Shown piece after piece: positions 7,474 to 13,689 of a stretch of DNA of 15,278 bases. The notes under the pieces are model-generated. The model saw only the letters and a list, made by a program, of their open reading frames with translations. It made no database searches and was not told where the DNA came from. The first letter of the stretch is position 1. Each line of letters opens with the position of its first letter. Both the position numbers and the translations under genes were made by a program. The stretch is from Pseudomonadota bacterium (GTDB taxonomy: Bacteria > Pseudomonadota > Gammaproteobacteria > Burkholderiales > Burkholderiaceae_C): positions 1 through 15,278 of the forward strand of contig JAFAGF010000240.1 of NCBI GenBank assembly GCA_023422975.1, in the 5' to 3' direction.

Positions 7474-8223
7474 TCAGTCGTCGAAGCTCTCGACACGACC
7501 CGCGTTGTCGTCATTTTGCGGATGGGCGGCAGCGTTACGCTGTTTCAAATAGAAATCACGCAACAAGGCGTAGCGATCCAGTGCCGCAGCATCCAGCGTG
7601 TCCGTCGCGCCCAGCAAACTGGCGCGCTTGCTCACCAGGCTCAAGCCCATCAAGCTATTGCGGTGCGATACGGGCTTCAAATCCGCCAGCACATAGCCTT
7701 GCCAGTCAATCGGCAGCGCCACGGTGTCGCGCACGGTCGATGGGCCAAAGAACGGCAGCACCAGATAAGGCCCGGGCTTGACGCCCCAGTGTCCCAGCGT
7801 CAAGCCGAAGTCTTGCTTGTTGCGGGGCACTTGCATCTCGGTCGCAATGTCCAGCAAGCCACCCAGACCCAGCACCGTGTTGGTGGTGAAGCGCACCATG
7901 TGGTTGTACGTTTGCTCACCATTGCCTTGCAGGGCATGGTTCACCATCGACCACAGATCGCCCAGGTTGGTGAAGAAGTTGCTGACCGCCGTGCGTACCG
8001 GCGAAGGCGTCACAGTCTGATAGGCCGTTGCCACAGGCTTGAACACCGCATCATCCACTGCATCGTTGAACTTGGTCATCGAGCGGTTGTAGCCCTCGTA
8101 AGGGTCTTGGGGATTCGTGGCCTGCGTGGAGGCGCAGCCTGTCAAGGCCAGGCCCGCTACCACCAAGCAGGCTGCACCTGCCTGGCGCCAGCGTGCGGAG
8201 ATTGCGAAAGTCTTGTTTTGCAT
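7474..8223 (-). CDS. mlaA: Outer-membrane phospholipid-removing lipoprotein (VacJ family)
   Basis: A 249-residue VacJ/MlaA lipoprotein. A type II signal peptide ends in the lipobox Leu27-Thr28-Gly29-Cys30, with Ala31 and Ser32 at +2/+3, consistent with outer-membrane sorting. The body shows family motifs: DPYEGYNRSMTKFND (about 39-53), FFTNLGDLWSMVNHALQG, FTTNTVLGLGGLLDIATE, and LGHWGVKPGPYLVLPFFGPSTVRD. MlaA sits in the inner leaflet of the outer membrane, usually with a porin, and extracts mislocalised phospholipid from the outer leaflet for MlaC. AGGA lies six bases ahead of the ATG. Unlike in E. coli, where mlaA is unlinked, it is inside the operon here between mlaD and mlaC. Confidence 0.96.
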   Translation of the reverse strand: MQNKTFAISARWRQAGAACLVVAGLALTGCASTQATNPQDPYEGYNRSMTKFNDAVDDAVFKPVATAYQTVTPSPVRTAVSNFFTNLGDLWSMVNHALQGNGEQTYNHMVRFTTNTVLGLGGLLDIATEMQVPRNKQDFGLTLGHWGVKPGPYLVLPFFGPSTVRDTVALPIDWQGYVLADLKPVSHRNSLMGLSLVSKRASLLGATDTLDAAALDRYALLRDFYLKQRNAAAHPQNDDNAGRVESFDD

Positions 8224-8241
8224 CGTAGATCCTATTTGTTG

Positions 8242-8721
8242 TTATTTCCCGGCCCCATCAGCACCGCCTTCTTCGGCCTTGCTATAGAGGAACTGTCCGA
8301 TCAAGTTCTCCAGCACCACGGCAGACTGGGTCGCCGTGATGCGGTCACCCTCGGCCAGGTTGGCATCGTCCGCACCAGCCTCAATACCCACATACTGGTC
8401 GCCCAGCAAGCCACTGGTCAGAATTTTCAACGAGCTGTCCTTGGGGAAGGCGTAGCGCTTTTCCATGACCATGTGTACGGTGGCTTGGAAAGTTTTGTCA
8501 TCAAATGTGATGCCCTCAACCCGTCCCACCACTACACCCGCGCTTTTGACCGCAGCTTTGGGCTTGAGCCCGCCAATATTGTCAAAACGCGCCGTGACTT
8601 TGTAGCTTTCCTGAAAGCTCAGACTCAGCAAGTTGGCGGATTGCAGCGCCAAGAAAGCCAGCGCCAGCGCGCCCAGCAACACAAAGAGGCCGACCCATAC
8701 GTCGTTTTTAGATGCCTGCAT
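8242..8721 (-). CDS. mlaD: MCE-domain membrane-anchored phospholipid transporter subunit
   Basis: A 159-residue protein with one N-terminal membrane helix (about 9-31) and a single MCE domain: VTARFDNIGGLKPKAAVKSAGVVVGRV, a central YAFPKDSSLKI, and TSGLLGDQYVGIE. The segment LENLIGQFLY near the C-terminus matches the pore-loop region of E. coli MlaD (LIGKFLY), which lines the hexamer's central channel. MlaD carries lipid between the MlaE dimer and periplasmic MlaC. AAGGA lies six bases ahead of the ATG, and the gene follows mlaE by 28 bases. Length and domain layout are normal for single-MCE MlaD. Confidence 0.95.
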   Translation of the reverse strand: MQASKNDVWVGLFVLLGALALAFLALQSANLLSLSFQESYKVTARFDNIGGLKPKAAVKSAGVVVGRVEGITFDDKTFQATVHMVMEKRYAFPKDSSLKILTSGLLGDQYVGIEAGADDANLAEGDRITATQSAVVLENLIGQFLYSKAEEGGADGAGK

Positions 8722-8749
8722 ATCTCGTCCTTATTTGAATCTTTGCGCT

Positions 8750-9526
8750 TCAGATGCTGAACATCGAAGCGGTGAGCAAGAAGTCCAGCGCCAGCACCGC
8801 CAGCGAAGCCACCACCACCGTGCGGGTTGTGGCGCGCGAAACACCTTCTGGCGTGGGTTTGGCCGTATAGCCTTGGTACAGCGCCACAAATGTCACCGCC
8901 ACACCAAACACCACACTCTTGATGACGCCATTGCCCAGGTCATACCACCAGTCCACACCGGACTGCATCTGGCCCCAGAACGCACCGCCATCGACACCGA
9001 TCATCACCACGCCCACCAGCCAGCCGCCCATCACGCCCACAGCAGAAAACACCGCCGCCAGCAGTGGCATGGCAATAAAGCCTGCCCAAAAACGGGGGGC
9101 CAAAATGCGTTTCACGGGATCAACCGCCATCATTTCCATAGCAGACAGCTGTTCTCCTGCCTTCATCAGACCGATTTCAGCCGTCAATGCAGTGCCTGCG
9201 CGGCCGGCGAACAGCAACGCGGTTACCACCGGGCCCAACTCACGCAGCAAAGACAGCGCCACCAGCAAACCCAAGGCCTCGGCCGAGCCATAGCGCTGCA
9301 AGGTGTAGTACCCCTGCAGACCCAGCACAAAACCAACAAACAGGCCGGAGACGGCAATGATGGCCAGCGAATAATTGCCCAGAAAATGGATCTGATCACC
9401 CAGCAGGCGAAAACGCCCCAAGGTGGCGGGCAGCATGCCCAGCAAACGCACAAACAGTGCACTGGCCTGGCCCACTGCCACCAGTTGGCAGCGTGTCCAC
9501 CGCCCTAATGCAGCCACTGCCTTCAT
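8750..9526 (-). CDS. mlaE: Mla phospholipid transporter permease
   Basis: A 258-residue integral membrane permease of the MlaE family, forming the inner-membrane core dimer for phospholipid transport with MlaF, MlaD and MlaB. An N-terminal amphipathic segment is followed by several hydrophobic helices. The family's conserved cytoplasmic-loop block is complete: LLRELGPVVTALLFAGRAG, then AEIGLMKAGEQLSAMEMMAVDP. The start overlaps the mlaF stop in an ATGA arrangement, so synthesis is probably coupled, as expected for an ATPase-permease pair. Length matches the family (about 260). Confidence 0.96.
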   Translation of the reverse strand: MKAVAALGRWTRCQLVAVGQASALFVRLLGMLPATLGRFRLLGDQIHFLGNYSLAIIAVSGLFVGFVLGLQGYYTLQRYGSAEALGLLVALSLLRELGPVVTALLFAGRAGTALTAEIGLMKAGEQLSAMEMMAVDPVKRILAPRFWAGFIAMPLLAAVFSAVGVMGGWLVGVVMIGVDGGAFWGQMQSGVDWWYDLGNGVIKSVVFGVAVTFVALYQGYTAKPTPEGVSRATTRTVVVASLAVLALDFLLTASMFSI

Positions 9527-10329
9527 GCGCGGCCTCCAAAGTCTTGCTCCAAGCTCGGTGCCGGATAGTGAAAAGGCACAGGCCCATTTGGGCGTGCATG
9601 GATAAATTGCTGCACCAGGGGATCAGGGTTGGCCTGCACTTGCGCGGGTGTGCCCTGCGCTGCAATACCGCCCGCCCCCAGAATCACCACGTGGTCGGCG
9701 ACATGGAAGGTTTCTTCCACATCGTGTGACACCAAGATGCTGGTCAGCCCCAGCGCATCGTTGAGGGTGCGAATCAAGCGCGCGGCTGTGCCCAGCGAAA
9801 TGGGATCCAACCCGGCAAACGGCTCGTCATACATGATGAGCTCTGGATCCAGCGCAATCGCACGGGCCAGCGCCACACGGCGCGCCATACCACCCGAAAT
9901 CTGGCTGGGCATCAGGTCACGTGCACCACGCAGGCCCACGGCATGCAGCTTCATCAACACCACGTCGCGGATCATGTCGTCAGACAGCTGGGTGTGCTCG
10001 CGCAGCGGGAAGGCCACGTTGTCCAGCACGCTCATGTCCGTGAACAATGCACCAAACTGGAACAGCATGCCCATGCGGCGGCGCATGGCGTACAGCTGCT
10101 TGCTGCTCATTTGGCCCACATCCTGGCCATTGACCAGCACCTGGCCCTGCTGCGCCTTGTTTTGACCGCCGATCAGGCGCAGCACCGTGGTCTTACCCCC
10201 CCCAGAAGCTCCCATCAGCGCGGTAACTTTGCCCCGCGGCACCTGCAGGGAGACGTCGCGCAGGATGGTGCGATCACCATAGCCAAAGGTGACATTGCGC
10301 AGCTCCACTAAAGGTGCAGGATGACTCAT
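9523..10329 (-). CDS. mlaF: Mla phospholipid transporter ATP-binding protein
   Basis: A 268-residue ABC ATPase, first gene of the mla operon. Using ATG 10329 as residue 1: Walker A GASGGGKT at 40-47, Q-loop LFQFG near 89-93, signature ISGGM at 144-148 (Ile replaces the usual Leu), Walker B IMYDEP with Asp168-Glu169, and H-loop His202 in SHDVEET. A short C-terminal tail after about residue 240 fits MlaF, where the tail contacts the neighbouring subunit and MlaB. The frame opens at a TTG three codons upstream (10338); the ATG is preferred, although the ribosome site is weak (GAGA ten bases ahead). The 216-base gap upstream holds a palindrome, a promoter candidate and a dispersed repeat. It powers lipid movement through MlaE. 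Confidence 0.95.
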   Translation of the reverse strand: MSHPAPLVELRNVTFGYGDRTILRDVSLQVPRGKVTALMGASGGGKTTVLRLIGGQNKAQQGQVLVNGQDVGQMSSKQLYAMRRRMGMLFQFGALFTDMSVLDNVAFPLREHTQLSDDMIRDVVLMKLHAVGLRGARDLMPSQISGGMARRVALARAIALDPELIMYDEPFAGLDPISLGTAARLIRTLNDALGLTSILVSHDVEETFHVADHVVILGAGGIAAQGTPAQVQANPDPLVQQFIHARPNGPVPFHYPAPSLEQDFGGRA

Positions 10330-10409
10330 GCGGTGCAAATCTCAAGAAAAATGGGGAAAGGCGACATTGTGCAGACAAGCCACGGGCCTGGCTGCTTGAA
10401 AGAGCGAAC

Positions 10410-10431
10410 AAACATACAACGCTGTATGTTT
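10410..10431. promoter_or_regulatory. 22-bp palindrome, possible repressor operator of the mla operon
   Basis: Two perfect 9-bp arms, AAACATACA (10410-10418) and TGTATGTTT (10423-10431), flank a 4-base centre ACGC. It is AT-rich with no T run, so it looks like a binding site for a dimeric regulator rather than a terminator. The ACATAC/GTATGT half-sites resemble operators of TetR-family repressors such as AcrR; that comparison is from memory. It lies about 80-100 bases upstream of the mlaF start, where it could overlap or follow the promoter. No regulator gene is adjacent. Confidence 0.5.
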
Positions 10432-10460
10432 CTAAATGCACAAAAAGCCGCTCAAAGTGC

Positions 10461-10515
10461 TAAAAAATATAGCTTTTAGCGCTTGATAGACAAGCATTTC
10501 AAGGCATTTTGGTCT
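10461..10515 (+). repeat. Dispersed intergenic repeat, copy 2 (upstream of mla)
   Basis: Core ATAGCTTTTAGCGCTTGAT at 10469-10487 matches 18 of 19 bases of the ibaG-murA copy, then continues AGACAAGC and AAGGC before the adjacent terminator. AT-rich and non-coding. The core plus downstream AAGC pattern is one I recall as a frequent intergenic element in Comamonadaceae genomes. Confidence 0.65.
10466..10493 (-). promoter_or_regulatory. Candidate sigma-70 promoter for mlaF operon
   Basis: On the minus strand TTGTCT (10493-10488) and TATATT (10471-10466) are separated by 16 bases, a reasonable -35/-10 pair. Transcription would start near 10459 and read through the 22-bp palindrome before mlaF, which would give a repressor a roadblock or overlap position. 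It lies inside the dispersed repeat. This is a motif match only. Confidence 0.35.
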
Positions 10516-10547
10516 AAAAAAACTGCAGCCCATGCTGCAGTTTTTTT
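10516..10547 (-). terminator. Terminator of the amino-acid ABC importer operon (bidirectional)
   Basis: A perfect 14-bp stem (arms 10516-10529 and 10534-10547: seven A, CTGCAGC, four-base loop, GCTGCAG, seven T) begins inside the stop codon of the ATPase gene. The symmetric A and T runs make it able to act in both directions; here it closes the importer operon and shields the mla promoter region. Confidence 0.9.
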
Positions 10548-11322
10548 ACAACATGTTTTGCAAGAAGGCCTTGGTGCGCTCGTGCTGCGGATTGGCAAAA
10601 AAGGCCTCCGCACCGTTTTGCTCCACGATATGGCCGCCATCCATGAAAATCACGCGGTTGGCCACTTCCCGGGCAAAACCCATTTCATGGGTTACCACCA
10701 GCATGGTCATATGCTCGTCGGCCAGCTCACGCATGGTGCGCAGCACTTCACCCGTCAACTCGGGGTCCAGCGCCGAAGTAGGTTCGTCAAACAGCATGAT
10801 GTCGGGGTCCATCGCCAGCGCACGCGCAATCGCTACGCGCTGCTTTTGGCCGCCCGACAGGCGGTTGGGGTAAGCGTCCCGTTTTTCCAGCAGGCCCACT
10901 TTTTTGAGCAGCGCTTCGGCCTTGGGCACGATCTCTTCGCGCGTCATTTTTTTGACCAGCAGGGGCGCTTCAATGATGTTCTCCAGCACCGTCAAGTGTG
11001 GAAACAGGTTGAAAGACTGGAACACCATGCCCATTTTTCGGCCAATGCGGCGGATTTCCGCATCCGCCACATAGTGCGCCTTGGCATCACCCTCGGAGCG
11101 GGCCAGCGTCTCACCTTCCACCACGATGGTGCCGCGGTCAATCGTCTCCAAGTGGTTCAAGCAGCGCAAAAACGTACTCTTGCCGGAGCCCGAAGGGCCA
11201 ATCACGGCCACCACCTCACCGCGCAGCAAATCGAGCGACACCCCGCGCAGCACTTCGTTACCGCCAAAGGCCTTATGGATGCCCTGGGCAGAAATCATCA
11301 CATCAGGCGTCGTACTTGGCAT
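10546..11322 (-). CDS. Polar amino-acid ABC importer, ATP-binding protein (GlnQ/HisP type)
   Basis: A 258-residue ATPase of the polar amino-acid uptake group. Counting from ATG 11322: Walker A GPSGSGKS near 42-49, Q-loop [17 protein letters not shown], signature [15 protein letters not shown], Walker [15 protein letters not shown], and H-loop [16 protein letters not shown]. The [13 protein letters not shown] block and the ending ([23 protein letters not shown]) are typical of GlnQ, ArtP and HisP. The frame opens at TTG 11334; ATG 11322 is chosen (20-base overlap with the permease gene), and ATG 11298 just after the permease stop is a possible shorter start. The last codon leads directly into a terminator. 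Substrate is not readable from the ATPase. Confidence 0.94.
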   Translation of the reverse strand: MPSTTPDVMISAQGIHKAFGGNEVLRGVSLDLLRGEVVAVIGPSGSGKSTFLRCLNHLETIDRGTIVVEGETLARSEGDAKAHYVADAEIRRIGRKMGMVFQSFNLFPHLTVLENIIEAPLLVKKMTREEIVPKAEALLKKVGLLEKRDAYPNRLSGGQKQRVAIARALAMDPDIMLFDEPTSALDPELTGEVLRTMRELADEHMTMLVVTHEMGFAREVANRVIFMDGGHIVEQNGAEAFFANPQHERTKAFLQNML

Positions 11323-11956
11323 AGCGTTTCTCAAGGTACTGGAAGCCCCAGGTCAACACCAAGGTCATCACTAAATAGAAGCAAGCGGCCACGATGAACG
11401 GCGTGGTCGTAAAGTCGCGCTGGACAATGCCGCGCGCGGCGCGCAGCAGGTCATTCAAGGCCAGCACGTAAATCAGCGAGGTGTCCTTGACCAACGTAAT
11501 GGTCTCATTGGACAGTGGCGGCAAAATGCGCGGCCACACTTGGGGAATCACGATGCGGCGCATGGTCTGGGCATAGCTCAGACCCAGCACCTTGGCACCT
11601 TCATACTGGCCCCGGTCAATCGACTGGATGCCAGCACGAAAAATTTCTGCAAAGTACGCTGCGTAGTTCAGCGTAAACGCCACGATGGCAGCCGGGTAGT
11701 CGTCAAAACGAATCCCGATCACGGGCACAAACGGCAGCGCAAAGTAAATAAACAGCATCTGCAGCATCAGCGGTGTGCCACGCATCAGCCAGATGTAGCC
11801 CCCCACAAATGCACGCAGTCCGGCAAAGCGGGACAGACGCAGCAGCGCCAGCACCAGCCCCAGCGGGACCGACAGCGCCAGCGTAATGGCAAAGAGTTGG
11901 AGCGTCACGATCGCGCCTTGCGACAGTGGCCCCAAAAGAGAAATAACGTAATCCAT
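11303..11956 (-). CDS. Polar amino-acid ABC importer, permease (HisM/GlnP family)
   Basis: A 217-residue membrane protein. The N-terminal region ([21 protein letters not shown]) is the usual HisMQ/GlnP entry, followed by [16 protein letters not shown] and the EAA loop [25 protein letters not shown] that docks to the ATPase. About five membrane segments are expected. Only one permease gene is present, so it probably works as a homodimer. The ATG is 138 bases after the binding-protein stop, and two hairpins including a strong terminator lie between, so it may be expressed below the binding protein. An AAGG lies about nine bases ahead of the start. Confidence 0.95.
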   Translation of the reverse strand: MDYVISLLGPLSQGAIVTLQLFAITLALSVPLGLVLALLRLSRFAGLRAFVGGYIWLMRGTPLMLQMLFIYFALPFVPVIGIRFDDYPAAIVAFTLNYAAYFAEIFRAGIQSIDRGQYEGAKVLGLSYAQTMRRIVIPQVWPRILPPLSNETITLVKDTSLIYVLALNDLLRAARGIVQRDFTTTPFIVAACFYLVMTLVLTWGFQYLEKRYAKYDA

Positions 11957-12016
11957 GGAACAGGCCTTTAGCGCGACCGCTTAACGGGTGTCGCAGGCAC
12001 ACCGAGGTGCCCCGTT

Positions 12017-12034
12017 GCATGGAAAAACCCATGC
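12017..12034. other. Small hairpin upstream of the permease gene
   Basis: Arms GCATGG (12017-12022) and CCATGC (12029-12034) enclose a 6-base AT-rich loop. It sits just past the T run of the neighbouring terminator in the direction of transcription. It could stabilise the 5' end of the permease message made by read-through or processing; no function is shown. Confidence 0.4.
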
Positions 12035-12038
12035 CCAC

Positions 12039-12077
12039 AAAAAACACCGGCGTGGCCAAGGCGGGCCACGCCGGTGT
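12039..12077 (-). terminator. Strong rho-independent terminator between binding-protein and permease genes
   Basis: On the minus strand a perfect 14-bp GC-rich stem (arms 12064-12077 and 12044-12057, ACACCGGCGTGGCC and its complement) with a 6-base loop is followed by six T. It begins 17 bases after the binding-protein stop. In an importer operon such a stem usually ends most transcripts or protects the upstream message, giving an excess of binding protein over the membrane subunits. Confidence 0.9.
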
Positions 12078-12094
12078 ATGGTCAAGCGCGAAGC

Positions 12095-12901
12095 TTACTT
12101 GACAATGTTTTCACCGAACCACTTCTTGGAAATTTCAGCAGCTGCACCGTCGGCCTTCATGTCCTTCAGGGCCTGGTTCACCTTACCCAGCAGCTCGGTG
12201 TCTTCCTTGCGGAAGCCCACACCGTAGTCTTCGGTACCGAAGTTGTCTTCCAGCACCACGTACACGTCAGGCTTCTTGGCCACGTGAAAACGGCCCACCA
12301 CTTCGTCCACCACCACGGCATCCAGACGGCCTGTCTCCAGATCCATCAGTGCAGTGATGTTGTCGCCGAACTGCTTGAATTCCTTGAAGCTGTTGAACAC
12401 AGCTTCTTCCTTCTTCATCGCGTCGACCGCAGAAGAAGACTCTTGCACGCCCACGATCTTGCCTGCCAGACCCGCCTTGTCAGTGATGTCGGAGCCAGAC
12501 TTCACGATAATGATCTGGCGGTTGGCCATATAGGGGTCGGTAAAAGCGATGTGCTGCTTGCGCGACTCCAGAATGGTCAGGCCATTCCACAGCACGTCCA
12601 CGCGCTTGCCGTTCAGTTCTGCTTCCTTGGCGCTCCAGTCGATGGGCTTGAAGTCCACTTCAATGCCCAGACGCTTGGTGGCTTCACGGGCCATGTCGAT
12701 GTCAAAGCCGACCAGTTCGTTCTTCTCGTCGCGGAAACCCATGGGGGGGAAGTTGTCATCCAGACCCACCACGATCTTGGTCACTGCAGCTGGTGCAGGC
12801 GCTGCTTCAGGGGCAGCAGAGGTGGCAGCAGGTTCAGACTTGCCGCAAGCAGCGAGGATGGCGGTCAGGGCCAGCGATGCGAGAAGGGTGCGTTTTTTCA
12901 T
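12095..12901 (-). CDS. Polar amino-acid ABC importer, substrate-binding lipoprotein
   Basis: A 268-residue binding protein of family 3 (SBP_bac_3). Using ATG 12901, the start is MKKRTLLASLALTAILAAC with lipobox Leu16-Ala-Ala-Cys19, so it should be lipid-anchored; a Pro/Ala-rich tether (about 22-38) precedes the folded domain. Family landmarks: VGLDDNFPPMGFRDEKNELVGFDIDMAREATKRLG, then DVLWNGLTILESRKQHIAFTDPYM, GKIVGVQESSS, and a C-terminal TELLGKVNQALKDMKADG. The WNGLTI motif differs from the more common GMSIT-like form, so the ligand (glutamine, cystine or other) is left open. The frame extends 14 codons upstream, but the signal peptide fixes the start. First gene of the importer operon. Confidence 0.94.
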   Translation of the reverse strand: MKKRTLLASLALTAILAACGKSEPAATSAAPEAAPAPAAVTKIVVGLDDNFPPMGFRDEKNELVGFDIDMAREATKRLGIEVDFKPIDWSAKEAELNGKRVDVLWNGLTILESRKQHIAFTDPYMANRQIIIVKSGSDITDKAGLAGKIVGVQESSSAVDAMKKEEAVFNSFKEFKQFGDNITALMDLETGRLDAVVVDEVVGRFHVAKKPDVYVVLEDNFGTEDYGVGFRKEDTELLGKVNQALKDMKADGAAAEISKKWFGENIVK

Positions 12902-13085
12902 GGCTTCAAAGTTGAGGTGGAAAAACCGGTGTGGCCTGCACAACCAGCGCTACGCGTAAACCCGCAGTGCTGTATGCCGCAATGGCCGAATCCGTTATTG
13001 TCGCGCAGACAAGCCCCGGTTGCTACCTGTCTGGGCCATAACCACGCATGCAAACCACATGCCCGCGCCTTAGAGACACCTTTTT
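12902..13085. promoter_or_regulatory. Divergent intergenic region with importer and DUF3293 promoters
   Basis: This 184-base gap separates the minus-strand importer operon from the plus-strand DUF3293 gene and must hold promoters in both directions. A short dyad TTGTC-GCGCA-GACAA (12998-13012) is the only symmetry I noticed. I found no convincing -35/-10 pair on either strand. Confidence 0.4.
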
Positions 13086-13508
13086 ATGGCCGATACCGTT
13101 TTACCCGAACCCCTGCTGCACGCCTATCACGCGGCCCACTACCGCGTTCAGCCCTACGACTGGTTTTTACAGCTGGGCCAGGTGCAACCTGCATTGGCAG
13201 CCTTCTACCAGCGCCACGCCGTACAGTGCGCAACCTACCTGACCGCCTGCAATCCACTGGGAGAATTGCTGCCTGACCACCTCAATGCACGCCGCATGGC
13301 CCAGCTGCGCGAGGCTTTGCAGCGCGCAGGCTGGTCGTGGCTGGATGGACGCGGCCATGACCCCGCCGGACATTGGCCCGGCGAAGACAGCGTGCTGGTC
13401 TGGGGCATGAGCGCCAGCACCGCCCGCGCCTGGGGCCAGCAATGGAACCAGAACGCCGTGGTGTACTGCGGTGCAGACATGGTGCCGCAGCTGATGCTGC
13501 TGCGCTAA
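13086..13508 (+). CDS. DUF3293 family protein
   Basis: A 140-residue soluble protein, the only clear plus-strand gene. It matches the DUF3293 pattern by eye: a start [12 protein letters not shown], then a region ending [59 protein letters not shown], and a closing [25 protein letters not shown]. The NAVVYCGAD...PQLMLLR ending is characteristic. No signal peptide or membrane helix. Function of the family is unknown to me. It is divergent from the importer operon and convergent with gltD. AGAGA lies about ten bases ahead of the ATG. The last codons reach the stop at 13506-13508. Confidence 0.87.
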   Translation: MADTVLPEPLLHAYHAAHYRVQPYDWFLQLGQVQPALAAFYQRHAVQCATYLTACNPLGELLPDHLNARRMAQLREALQRAGWSWLDGRGHDPAGHWPGEDSVLVWGMSASTARAWGQQWNQNAVVYCGADMVPQLMLLR

Positions 13509-13636
13509 TTAAAAACAATAGCTTCCTGCGCAACAAAACCAATGCTTTAACCATTAAAAGTATTCGAAAACATTGTTTTACCAGCGCTATAAGCTCACTT
13601 TTTAGATACACACCGGCGATGCCTCTCTTCGCCAAT
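13509..13636. other. AT-rich convergent intergenic region, possibly a decayed dispersed repeat
   Basis: About 130 non-coding bases between convergent genes, clearly AT-richer than the flanks. ATAGCTTCCTGCGC (13517-13530) and, on the other strand, AGCTTATAGCGCTGG near 13587-13601 loosely resemble the ATAGCT.TTAGCGCTTGAT core seen elsewhere. No T-run terminator for the plus-strand gene is evident. Confidence 0.3.
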
Positions 13637-13660
13637 AAAAAAGGGCGCCCGAAGGCGCCC
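13637..13660 (-). terminator. Rho-independent terminator of gltD
   Basis: On the minus strand a 7-bp all-GC stem (GGGCGCC / GGCGCCC, arms 13654-13660 and 13643-13649) closed by a TTCG tetraloop is followed by TTTTTT (13642 to 13637). It starts 30 bases after the gltD stop: a textbook intrinsic terminator. Confidence 0.94.
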
Positions 13661-13689
13661 AACAAGTTGGAACCATTGAACATCTCAGA

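Noticed and set aside
6457..8760. A 767-codon plus-strand open frame across mlaB, mlaC, mlaA and mlaD
   Set aside because: It is antisense to four well-recognised genes with intact signal peptides and ribosome sites. Its translation is His/Gln/Arg-rich with no domain, typical of a shadow frame in high-G+C DNA.
10330..10338. TTG start for mlaF three codons upstream
   Set aside because: An ATG follows immediately and fits the family N-terminus; no ribosome site favours the TTG.
12074..13276. A 400-codon plus-strand frame spanning the binding-protein gene and part of the DUF3293 gene
   Set aside because: It crosses two real genes, a terminator and a promoter region in the wrong frame, and has no recognisable domain.
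13637..13660. Terminator for the plus-strand DUF3293 gene
   Set aside because: On the plus strand the stem is followed by AACAAG, not a T run; the T run exists only on the minus strand, fitting gltD.
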